Of a stretch of DNA of 5,379 nt, positions 1 to 5,234 are shown piece after piece. The stretch comes from Chitinophagaceae bacterium (GTDB taxonomy: Bacteria > Bacteroidota > Bacteroidia > Chitinophagales > Chitinophagaceae): NCBI GenBank assembly GCA_019454915.1, contig JACFNM010000033.1:1-5379 (forward strand), given 5' to 3'. Numbering within the stretch: the first letter of the stretch is position 1; each line of letters starts with the position of its first letter. The notes under the pieces were generated by a model. It was not told the origin of the DNA. It saw only the letters and a program-made list of their open reading frames with translations, and made no database searches. The position numbers and the translations under genes were made by a program.

Positions 1-40
1 ATCTCCCTCCAAAATCACTATTTTTATTCAATTTTGGACA

Positions 41-58
41 CATATAATAATTTATATG
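41..58. repeat. AT-rich inverted repeat upstream of the RRM gene
   Basis: Two 7-base arms, CATATAA (41-47) and TTATATG (52-58), are exact reverse complements separated by TAAT. The repeat lies about 85 bases upstream of the -7-like element of the RRM gene. It could be a protein-binding site or the end of a transcript from the left. There is no flanking T-run and such AT-rich dyads arise by chance, so no function is assigned. Nothing else in bases 1-117 could be identified as a gene. Confidence 0.3.
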
Positions 59-117
59 AAGCCATTTTTTCATTTATAGGCCAAATGGTAATAATTTGCT
101 TTTAAATGGGCTGCTCC

Positions 118-149
118 TATGAATGCGAAGCAATAAATACCTATCTTTG
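118..149 (+). promoter_or_regulatory. Candidate Bacteroidota-type promoter for the RRM gene
   Basis: TATCTTTG at 142-149 matches the Bacteroidota -7 consensus TAnnTTTG exactly. Twenty bases upstream, TATG (118-121) matches three of four positions of the -33 element TTTG. Transcription would start near 154, giving a leader of about 130 bases before the ATG at 286. The -7 match is seen directly; the weak -33 and the start position are inference. Confidence 0.5.
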
Positions 150-154
150 CAGCG

Positions 155-285
155 TGAGCATAAGTTCTTCATCATTTAGTCTTGATCGGTTTTAATTTTT
201 ACAATTCATTTCGTAACAATTTCTCCTTCTCTTTACTCTTGCTGTAGTCCTTCTGACACTTTTTTTAATCATTTAATGTATTAGT
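155..285 (+). promoter_or_regulatory. Long pyrimidine-rich 5' leader of the RRM gene
   Basis: If transcription starts near 154, the RRM mRNA carries an untranslated leader of about 130 bases. Its second half is strongly biased to T and C, including a stretch of TTC/TCT/CTT groups at about 221-250 and a run of seven T at 260-266. There is no Shine-Dalgarno sequence before the start codon, as is normal in this phylum. Long leaders are common on mRNAs of cold-shock and RNA-binding proteins, where they can control translation. Such control here is inference; I see no strong stem-loop and no known riboswitch. Confidence 0.35.
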
Positions 286-555
286 ATGAACATGTATGTA
301 TCAAACCTGGGCTTTCATGTGCAGGACGAGGATCTTAAGCAACTTTTTGAACCATTTGGAGAAGTGACTTCTGCCAAAGTAATCAGGGACAGAGACACCG
401 GGCGAAGCCGGGGTTTTGGATTTGTGGAAATGAGCTCTGACGAGCATGCCAACAAGGCAATGCAATCTTTGAACAATAAAGAAGTGGAAGGCCGCCAGAT
501 GTCGGTGACCGTAGCGAGAGAAAGAGAAAGCCGTCCGCGGAGCAACCGCTGGTAA
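286..555 (+). CDS. Small single-RRM RNA-binding protein (RbpA/RbpB-like)
   Basis: An 89-residue cytoplasmic protein that is almost entirely one RNA recognition motif. RNP2 is MYVSNL (residues 3-8, aromatic Y4) and RNP1 is RGFGFVEM (42-49, with RNA-stacking F44 and F46). The acidic/aromatic helix around DLKQLFEPFGEV (16-27) is also typical. The last dozen residues are a short basic, Arg-rich tail (RERESRPRSNRW) that may add nonspecific RNA contact. The length fits the small bacterial RRM proteins of cyanobacteria and Bacteroidota; in Bacteroides thetaiotaomicron the related RbpB binds single-stranded RNA and affects polysaccharide-use genes. The first ATG (286) is used; a second in-frame ATG at 292 would remove only two residues and leave RNP2 intact. 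A promoter and long leader lie upstream and an RNA helicase gene follows on the same strand. Family assignment is near certain; the RNA targets are unknown. Confidence 0.95.
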   Translation: MNMYVSNLGFHVQDEDLKQLFEPFGEVTSAKVIRDRDTGRSRGFGFVEMSSDEHANKAMQSLNNKEVEGRQMSVTVARERESRPRSNRW

Positions 556-642
556 CCTGCTACATTCCATTTAGTATATAAACTATTTGTCAATATAAAG
601 CATGCGTAGTAATACGGTTTGCTTCCATGCTGTATATTATAC

Positions 643-660
643 CCCGGATTCCTCTCCGGG
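643..660 (+). terminator. Stem-loop after the RRM gene, possible weak terminator
   Basis: CCCGGA (643-648) and TCCGGG (655-660) form a perfect 6-base GC-rich stem with a 6-base loop, followed by AATTTCTT. It lies 88 bases past the RRM stop and 95 bases before the helicase start. The T-rich tail is interrupted, so termination may be partial. The hairpin could equally be a processing or stability element in an RRM-helicase transcript, or part of the helicase leader. A second, weaker pair, AGCATG (599-604) and CATGCT (626-631), lies just upstream. Confidence 0.4.
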
Positions 661-754
661 AATTTCTTCCTCAATTTATTATCTATTGTATCATTACGCA
701 GTAACGTACCTCGCGGTATACCGGTTGCTGCTATTTAAATAACCTAATAATTTC

Positions 755-1894
755 ATGTCATTTATAAATACGACCCTGCATCCTTCCGTATCCAAAGCAA
801 TAACGGAACAGGGTTATTCAAAAGCTACACCTATCCAGCAACAGGCTATACCCGCCACACTCGAACGAAGAGACGTGCTGGGTTGCGCACAAACGGGCAC
901 GGGTAAAACGGCCGCGTTTTTAATCCCAATCTTGCAAATGCTGCTGGAGGATAACTATCCGCAACGGCGTCCCTGTATAAAAGCGCTGATTTTGGCGCCC
1001 ACCAGGGAACTGGCTTTGCAAATAGCGGAAAATACTCAATCATTGAGCGCCCATACGACCATTAAACATGTCGTGCTGTTTGGCGGCGTTTCGCAACAGC
1101 CGCAGATTGATAAGCTGAGAGCAGGAGTAGATATCCTGATCGCTACCCCCGGTAGGTTAAAAGACCTTATGAACCAGGGACACGTGGCTTTAAATCAGGT
1201 AAAGTACCTGGTGCTTGATGAAGCGGACCGTATGCTGGATATGGGGTTCATACATGATATTAAACAGATCATCCGGCATATCCCGGCTGACCGCCAAACG
1301 CTGTTCTTCTCCGCCACCATGCCAACGGAAATCCTGAAGCTGACCCATGCATTACTGCGTAACCCGGTTAGGATTGAAGTCACACCTGTGGCTACTGCTG
1401 CTGAGCAGGTAACACAATATGTGTATTTTTCTGAAAAGCAACAGAAGCCTTCGTTGCTGCTCAACCTGCTTGGCAACCAGGCATCCGAAACCGTGATTGT
1501 ATTTACTAAAATGAAACACGTTGCCGATAAGCTAAGCCGTTTTTTAAACAAAGAGGGCATTAGCGCTGCCGCTATTCACGGGAATAAGTCGCAGTTGCAG
1601 AGGCAGACGGCGTTGGAACGATTCAAGCACCGGCAGACACGCGTATTGGTGGCAACCGATATTGCGGCGAGAGGCATTGACGTTGACAAGCTCAGTCATG
1701 TAATCAATTATGACCTGCCCCAAACCGCGGAGACTTATGTCCATCGTATTGGCAGAACCGGTAGAGCCGGCGCAGCAGGCACAGCCATATCTATTTGCAG
1801 CCGCGAAGAAAAGCCTATGCTGATCGAGATACAGAAACTGATCAAAAAGACAATTACAGTAGCCAGTATTCCCGGCTATTCACAAAAGAACTAA
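755..1894 (+). CDS. rhlE: ATP-dependent DEAD-box RNA helicase, RhlE type
   Basis: A 379-residue cytoplasmic helicase that uses ATP to unwind short RNA duplexes, typically in ribosome assembly, RNA decay or cold adaptation. All core motifs are present in order: Q motif (GYSKATPIQQQAIP, 20-33), motif I AQTGTGKT (45-52), Ia PTRELALQ (82-89), GG (110-111), TPGR (131-134), DEAD (155-158), SAT (186-188), IV VIVFTK (247-252), V ATDIAARGID (300-309) and VI HRIGRTGR (330-337). The stretches RMLDMGFIHDI, TAAEQVTQYV and AAIHGNKSQ, and the ending IPGY, match RhlE rather than DeaD or DbpA. The protein stops soon after the core: E. coli RhlE is about 450 residues with a basic tail, while here only about 40 residues follow motif VI. 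No Shine-Dalgarno sequence is visible and the region before the start is A/T-rich. No clear promoter lies directly upstream, so co-transcription with the RRM gene is possible. The substrate is not known. Confidence 0.95.
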   Translation: MSFINTTLHPSVSKAITEQGYSKATPIQQQAIPATLERRDVLGCAQTGTGKTAAFLIPILQMLLEDNYPQRRPCIKALILAPTRELALQIAENTQSLSAHTTIKHVVLFGGVSQQPQIDKLRAGVDILIATPGRLKDLMNQGHVALNQVKYLVLDEADRMLDMGFIHDIKQIIRHIPADRQTLFFSATMPTEILKLTHALLRNPVRIEVTPVATAAEQVTQYVYFSEKQQKPSLLLNLLGNQASETVIVFTKMKHVADKLSRFLNKEGISAAAIHGNKSQLQRQTALERFKHRQTRVLVATDIAARGIDVDKLSHVINYDLPQTAETYVHRIGRTGRAGAAGTAISICSREEKPMLIEIQKLIKKTITVASIPGYSQKN

Positions 1895-1897
1895 CCC

Positions 1898-1952
1898 GGC
1901 CTATTTGGCCAGCAGCAGAAAACCGGAACAGTCCTGAAAAAGAAATGCTGCT
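1898..1952. repeat. Inverted repeats in the gap between convergent genes
   Basis: The 89-base gap between the helicase and ketoacyl synthase stops holds two small dyads. GGCC-TATTT-GGCC (1898-1910) is followed directly by AGCAGCA (1911-1917), whose exact complement TGCTGCT lies at 1946-1952, giving a 7-base stem around a 28-base loop. A third short dyad, CCGG at 1979-1982 and 1990-1993, spans the synthase stop codon. Their position suggests transcript-end structures for one or both genes, but none has a T-run, so they are not clear intrinsic terminators. Confidence 0.3.
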
Positions 1953-1983
1953 ATCCTGAAAGCGGGCAGTCAAATCAGCCGGC

Positions 1984-3051
1984 TTAATACCGGTAGCAAA
2001 CGGCATTGATATTCATACCGGCTCCTACGGAAGCGAACAGTACTACATCCCCCGGCTCTAAGCGGTGTGGCGATAACTGGTTTTTTCTCACGAGGTCAAA
2101 CAGGGTAGGGATGGTGGCTACAGAGCTGTTGCCCAACCATTGGATGCTCATTGGCATCACATCCTCAGGCTCCGGAAGATCATATAATTCATAGAAACGT
2201 TTTACGATAGCATCATCCATTTTTTCATTGGCCTGGTGTATGAATATTTTTTTCAGTTTCTCCACCGGCACGCCGCTTTTGTCGAGGCATTCTTTCATAG
2301 CTGTCGGTACGTGAGTTAGGGCAAATTCATACACTTTGCGGCCTTTCATTTTCATATGCTTTACCTCCGGATCGCTTTGAGGATTACAGGAAGAAGCCAT
2401 GCCGATATAGTTCACTTCTTCCAGCGCATGGGTTTGCATACTGGCGGATAATATGCCCTGGTCGTTAACCGATGTGTCTGTGTATTCCATCAGTACGGCG
2501 CCTGCGCCATCGCTGAAGATCATACTATCCCTGTCGTATGGATCAATAACACGGGAGAGTGTTTCGGTACCGATCACCAGCGCTTTCTTTGCTATACCGG
2601 CTTTAAAAAATGCATCCGCCTGAATAGCGCCCTGCAGCCATCCGGGGCAGCCAAACAGCAGATCATAAGCAATACAGCCAGGGTTGCGAATCCCCAATTG
2701 ATGTTTGATCAGGCTGGCAAGAGAAGGTACCGCAACCGATTGGATGGTACCTGGCTGGATAATTCCGAAATTATGTCCGACGATCAGTTGGTCTATTTCT
2801 TCAGGATTCACGCCACTATCTTCCAACGCGTTCTGTGCGGCGATGCTACCGATATCGGCAGCGGTAAGCTCTCCGGATGCATACCTCCTTTCTTTGATGC
2901 CGGTGATCTGTCTGAACTTTTCTATAATATCCTCTGAAGGAGCGGATAATAGCTGGCCGTTAACATAAAAAGACTGTTGCAAAAAATCACTGTTACGTTG
3001 TATGTGCGTTGGGATAAAAGAACCACTACCCGTGATGACGGATCGAAACAT
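1984..3051 (-). CDS. FabH-like 3-oxoacyl-ACP synthase III family protein
   Basis: A 355-residue thiolase-fold condensing enzyme of the ketoacyl synthase III family. These enzymes load an acyl group from CoA (or ACP) on a cysteine and condense it, usually with malonyl-ACP. The Cys-His-Asn triad is complete: C135 in LLFGCPGWLQG, H272 in IHQANEKM, and N308 in WLGNSS. The DGAGAV loop (181-186) and C-terminal GDVVLFASVGAGMN (334-347) are also typical. It is longer than housekeeping FabH (about 317 residues), mainly through extra residues near 25-45, and resembles a stand-alone Bacteroidota family of about 350 residues. No acyl carrier protein, reductase or malonyl transferase gene lies beside it, so it is probably not the main fatty-acid initiation enzyme; a role in specialised or branched acyl synthesis is inference. 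The ATG at 3051 puts the usual MFRSVITGSGSFIP first strand at the N-terminus. No good promoter was found in the gap behind it. Substrate unknown. Confidence 0.9.
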   Translation of the reverse strand: MFRSVITGSGSFIPTHIQRNSDFLQQSFYVNGQLLSAPSEDIIEKFRQITGIKERRYASGELTAADIGSIAAQNALEDSGVNPEEIDQLIVGHNFGIIQPGTIQSVAVPSLASLIKHQLGIRNPGCIAYDLLFGCPGWLQGAIQADAFFKAGIAKKALVIGTETLSRVIDPYDRDSMIFSDGAGAVLMEYTDTSVNDQGILSASMQTHALEEVNYIGMASSCNPQSDPEVKHMKMKGRKVYEFALTHVPTAMKECLDKSGVPVEKLKKIFIHQANEKMDDAIVKRFYELYDLPEPEDVMPMSIQWLGNSSVATIPTLFDLVRKNQLSPHRLEPGDVVLFASVGAGMNINAVCYRY

Positions 3052-3692
3052 GTATTTTAAATTAAGAGATGATACATTTTTACTTTTCTATTACCGGTTA
3101 TATACAGGGCATACTATCCGATGCCCGACACCGGAAACAACTAAATCAATCAACCGAACTCATCCATATGGCTTAAACACAGCAGTTAGGGATACTCTCA
3201 ATAATAATTTGACTGGAATCAATCAACTCTTAATTGAAAAATTTAAATGTAGTACATTTTATCATGCGAATGACTTTCCCGGTAACAAAAAAAATCTCTT
3301 GCGAACTCTGCCGGTGTTTGTTAAGCGGTTGATCGTCCGGCTGGCCGAATGGTGATGTTTTTTTGCAAGCAATTGGTTTCTCCGGATATTGCGTTGTATA
3401 ACTGGGAGAAAGATGAACTTACCGTTCGGATATTCATTTATAAGCGAATCTTCAACTATTGTTAAACCTTCGAACGAGGGTATGGCTATGACAAATTCTT
3501 TTTGCCTTTGTGAAGATTGATTGAGTTGTGCTGTTTGTGTGAAGCTACGTCCACACCTGCATTTCTACATCAGTCGTCTTTTGCAGGTATTTGATTGAAT
3601 CGTTGTATTCCGGCGTTGAGACAGTATACGTCGTATTTCTAATCGCAGGAGGGCTTCTCTTTCATCTGTTTGGTCTTCCGGAAGACATCTCT
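3052..3692. other. 641-base stretch with no confident gene; coding-like fragments
   Basis: The stretch lies between the start of the ketoacyl synthase gene and the end of the DUF502 gene, both on the minus strand. It must hold the synthase promoter, but no TAnnTTTG match was found there on that strand. A 117-codon plus-strand frame (3002-3355) overlaps the synthase start and matches no family I recognise. The more suggestive pieces are on the minus strand: 100 codons without a stop at 3265-3564 but no usual start codon, and a 51-codon frame at 3545-3700 that overlaps the DUF502 stop and has one internal TGA. Other frames here are also open for 30-40 codons, so none stands out clearly. The stretch may contain a decayed gene; no function can be given. 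Confidence 0.5.
3673..3686. repeat. Perfect 14-base palindrome just after the DUF502 stop
   Basis: GTCTTCCGGAAGAC reads the same on both strands. It begins 6 bases beyond the DUF502 stop codon. In RNA it could form a 5-base stem with a CCGG loop, but no T-run follows on the minus strand, so it is a poor terminator. A dyad with no central spacer could also be a protein site. It lies inside the possible small coupled frame at 3545-3700. Confidence 0.35.
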
Positions 3693-4316
3693 TTACCCAT
3701 TCTTCGCCGCCGTATCTTCATCAATCGTCGTCACGCCGCCCGAAATGGCGAACTTCATGGCGTCGGCAGAAGTTAAGTCGGTTACCCTGCGTACCCTCTC
3801 TTTCTTGACGAAATAGAGATGCCCGGCAAAGGCATAAGATTGTGGAACATAAACGGCTACGTACTCGTGTAGTCCGAACTCTTCAATTTCTTCGCGGGTT
3901 ACGAAGCCTATTCGCCAGATATCGGGCGATTCTATGGCCACCAATACAGCCTTGTCGAATTTCCGCTTGTTGCCGGCAAAGGCCTCAAAAAAATCTTTAA
4001 CGGTGGTATAAATGATTTTTATGCCGGGAGTTTTCTGAAGAATGCTATCGAACAGCTCTACCAGTTTTCCCACAACAAAAGAAGAAGAGACATATCCCAC
4101 CAGGAAGATGACGACAATGGCAACGACGAAACCTACGCCGGGTAAGTTATAGTCGGAAAACCCGGGAAAGAATTTCTCTATGATATCCGGCAGAATACTG
4201 TCAATAAAATTAAAAAGAGAAGTGAGCGCCCATATAGTAATCACAATGGGCGCCAGGATAATAAGTCCCTGAAGAAAGATTTGTAAGAGTTTGCTTAATA
4301 TTTTCTTTGTGGACAT
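3693..4316 (-). CDS. DUF502 (COV-family) two-helix membrane protein
   Basis: A 207-residue inner-membrane protein of the DUF502 family, which also includes plant CONTINUOUS VASCULAR RING (COV) proteins; the bacterial function is not established. Two hydrophobic helices are clear, roughly residues 13-38 (with the family Pro and Thr in LAPIVITIWAL) and 58-82 (starting LPGVGFVVAIVV). They are followed by the conserved KTPGIKIIYTTVKDFFEAF (95-113), a strand-rich soluble domain with AVLVAIESPD..RIGFVT (123-140), and the near C-terminal AISGGVTT (190-197). Many family members have a PTTPNPTSG-like loop after the V.VP strand; here it reads VPQSYAFAG (157-165), a divergent version. The ATG at 4316 gives a short basic N-terminus (MSTKKILSK) before helix 1, as expected. 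There is no Shine-Dalgarno. The nearest promoter-like element is TGATTTTG (4361-4354, minus strand), one mismatch from the -7 consensus and without a matching -33. The gene stands divergent from tetR. Confidence 0.9.
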   Translation of the reverse strand: MSTKKILSKLLQIFLQGLIILAPIVITIWALTSLFNFIDSILPDIIEKFFPGFSDYNLPGVGFVVAIVVIFLVGYVSSSFVVGKLVELFDSILQKTPGIKIIYTTVKDFFEAFAGNKRKFDKAVLVAIESPDIWRIGFVTREEIEEFGLHEYVAVYVPQSYAFAGHLYFVKKERVRRVTDLTSADAMKFAISGGVTTIDEDTAAKNG

Positions 4317-4348
4317 TCGCAGGATATTATAGGATGAAATTAATATAA

Positions 4349-4465
4349 CTATTCAAAATCACCATAAGAGGCGTACTGGATTTTACCGGGTTGAGGTTTC
4401 TCCGAAGGGAAAACCGCCAGGCAATGGTGCTGATACTCCACTCAAATATCGGGTAAGGTAATCAT
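4349..4465 (-). other. Possible small or broken reading frame before DUF502
   Basis: On the minus strand an ATG at 4465 opens MITLPDI and meets TGA at 4444-4442. The next codon is GTG (4441), and the same frame runs 30 codons to TAG at 4351-4349. The longer piece contains HHCLAVFPSEKPQPGKIQYA and ends YASYGDFE, which reads like real protein. It ends 32 bases before the DUF502 start, so it could be a small upstream gene with a GTG start, or a 38-codon frame broken by one stop. Against this, two other frames are open over much of the same stretch, and the DNA can fold into a hairpin (4395-4403 with 4407-4415). No family is recognised. Confidence 0.2.
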
Positions 4466-4490
4466 TTTGCCGTCTTTCAAAAAAAATGAT
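4461..4490. repeat. Inverted repeat upstream of the tetR promoter
   Basis: ATCATTTT (4461-4468) and AAAATGAT (4483-4490) are exact 8-base reverse complements with a 14-base spacer. The repeat ends 16 bases before the -33 element of the tetR promoter and lies in the divergent gap shared with the DUF502 gene. It may be a second regulatory site or simply AT-rich chance symmetry. Its arms differ from those of the palindrome at 4499-4530, so it is not a second copy of that site. Confidence 0.35.
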
Positions 4491-4498
4491 AAAAATAA

Positions 4499-4530
4499 AT
4501 GGAAACTTTGGTAACGAACAAAGTTTTCAT
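4499..4530. promoter_or_regulatory. 32-base palindrome, probable TetR-family operator
   Basis: The left arm ATGGAAACTTTG (4499-4510) and right arm CAAAGTTTTCAT (4519-4530) are reverse complements at 11 of 12 positions, around the 8-base spacer GTAACGAA. The left arm includes the -33 element, and the right arm ends on the first base of the -7 element, so a bound protein would block RNA polymerase. Size, symmetry and position fit the operators of TetR-family repressors, which commonly silence their own gene. The target regulator is most likely the adjacent TetR protein. Symmetry and overlap are seen directly; binding is inference. Confidence 0.7.
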
Positions 4531-4537
4531 AGTTTTG
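4507..4537 (+). promoter_or_regulatory. Consensus Bacteroidota promoter of the tetR-efflux operon
   Basis: TTTG (4507-4510), a 19-base spacer, and TAGTTTTG (4530-4537) match the Bacteroidota -33/-7 promoter TTTG-N19-TAnnTTTG at every defined position. Transcription should start near 4542, only about a dozen bases before the ATG at 4555. This excludes the in-frame ATG at 4486 as the start for transcripts from this promoter. Confidence 0.8.
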
Positions 4538-4554
4538 CCGCCGATTTTGAAGCT

Positions 4555-5175
4555 ATGGAGGTACAGGAAAGGATAGTACAAAAGGGTTATGACTTGTTTA
4601 TGCGGTACGGAATCCGGAGCGTGAGCATGGATGAAATAGCATCTCAGCTCGGCATGAGCAAGAAAACCATCTATCAGTTTTTTGCTGATAAGGACGCACT
4701 GGTGAACAATGTTATAGATATAGTGATTTCTAAAAGTGTGGAAGAAAGCAGGATTCACCGGGAACGAAGCGAGAACGCCGTGCAGGAAATCTTTATGGCA
4801 ACCGAAATGTTTATTGACGTGTTCAATACGATGAATCCCACCATTATATACGACTTACAGAAATACCATCCGGCGGCCTATAAAAAGATAGATGACTACA
4901 GGAATAATTTTTTGTTCAGAATGGTTCGGGAAAATTTGGAGAAGGGTATCGAGAATCAGTTGTATCGCCCGGAGATTAATACAGATATCATCTCACGTTT
5001 CAGGCTGGCTTCCATCTTTTCGGTATTCAACCCGGAGTATTATCCCTTAGGTAAATTTCAGTTAAGTACCATCGTGGATGAGTTGACGGTGCAGTTTATG
5101 TGCGGTATTACTACCGCTAAGGGCAGAAGAATGGTGGAACGCTATTTATTAAAACGAAGAAATAAAAAAGATTAA
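4555..5175 (+). CDS. TetR/AcrR-family transcriptional regulator
   Basis: A 206-residue one-component repressor: an N-terminal helix-turn-helix DNA-binding domain and a C-terminal helical ligand/dimer domain. The TetR N-domain is complete, with AYDLF-like helix QKGYDLFMRYGIRSVSM (9-25), then DEIASQLGMSKKTIYQFFADK (26-46) holding the recognition helix and the family Y/F-F-.-.-K ending. Residues from about 60 on are helical and match no ligand-specific group I can name, though the style is that of Bacteroidota regulators beside efflux operons. The frame is open from an ATG at 4486, but that codon lies upstream of the promoter at 4507-4537, and its 23 extra residues are not TetR-like; ATG 4555 gives the usual short lead-in MEVQERIV. 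The TolC-like gene follows 59 bases later on the same strand, which suggests that the regulator controls efflux and its own expression through the palindrome at 4499-4530. The inducer is unknown. Confidence 0.93.
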   Translation: MEVQERIVQKGYDLFMRYGIRSVSMDEIASQLGMSKKTIYQFFADKDALVNNVIDIVISKSVEESRIHRERSENAVQEIFMATEMFIDVFNTMNPTIIYDLQKYHPAAYKKIDDYRNNFLFRMVRENLEKGIENQLYRPEINTDIISRFRLASIFSVFNPEYYPLGKFQLSTIVDELTVQFMCGITTAKGRRMVERYLLKRRNKKD

Positions 5176-5234
5176 TGCAATACGGGAAATTAATCAGGAA
5201 GTATTTGTCTTTTATAGTAATGCATATCACCGAA

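Noticed and set aside
29..57. Promoter-like CAATTTTG and TTGGACA/TATAAT motifs near the left edge
   Set aside because: The first base of the -7 consensus is wrong, the sigma70-like boxes are only a few bases apart, and no gene lies directly downstream.
586..621. Possible promoter for the helicase: TTTG (586-589) and TAcggTTTG-like (613-621)
   Set aside because: The second element has one extra base between TA and TTTG, so it does not fit TAnnTTTG and the spacing is off. Kept only as a weak possibility.
3002..3355. 117-codon plus-strand frame overlapping the ketoacyl synthase start
   Set aside because: It runs antisense over the first 50 bases of a certain gene, has no promoter or recognisable domain, and its composition (many N, T, R, Y) looks like translated AT-rich noise.
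3591..3776. 61-codon plus-strand frame
   Set aside because: It overlaps the end of the DUF502 gene antisense; its hydrophobic stretch is a shadow of other sequence and there is no family match.
3545..4465. Reading TGA as an amino acid, suggested by two frames each broken by a single TGA
   Set aside because: All clear genes use TGG for tryptophan and contain no internal TGA; two doubtful small frames are better explained by decay or chance.
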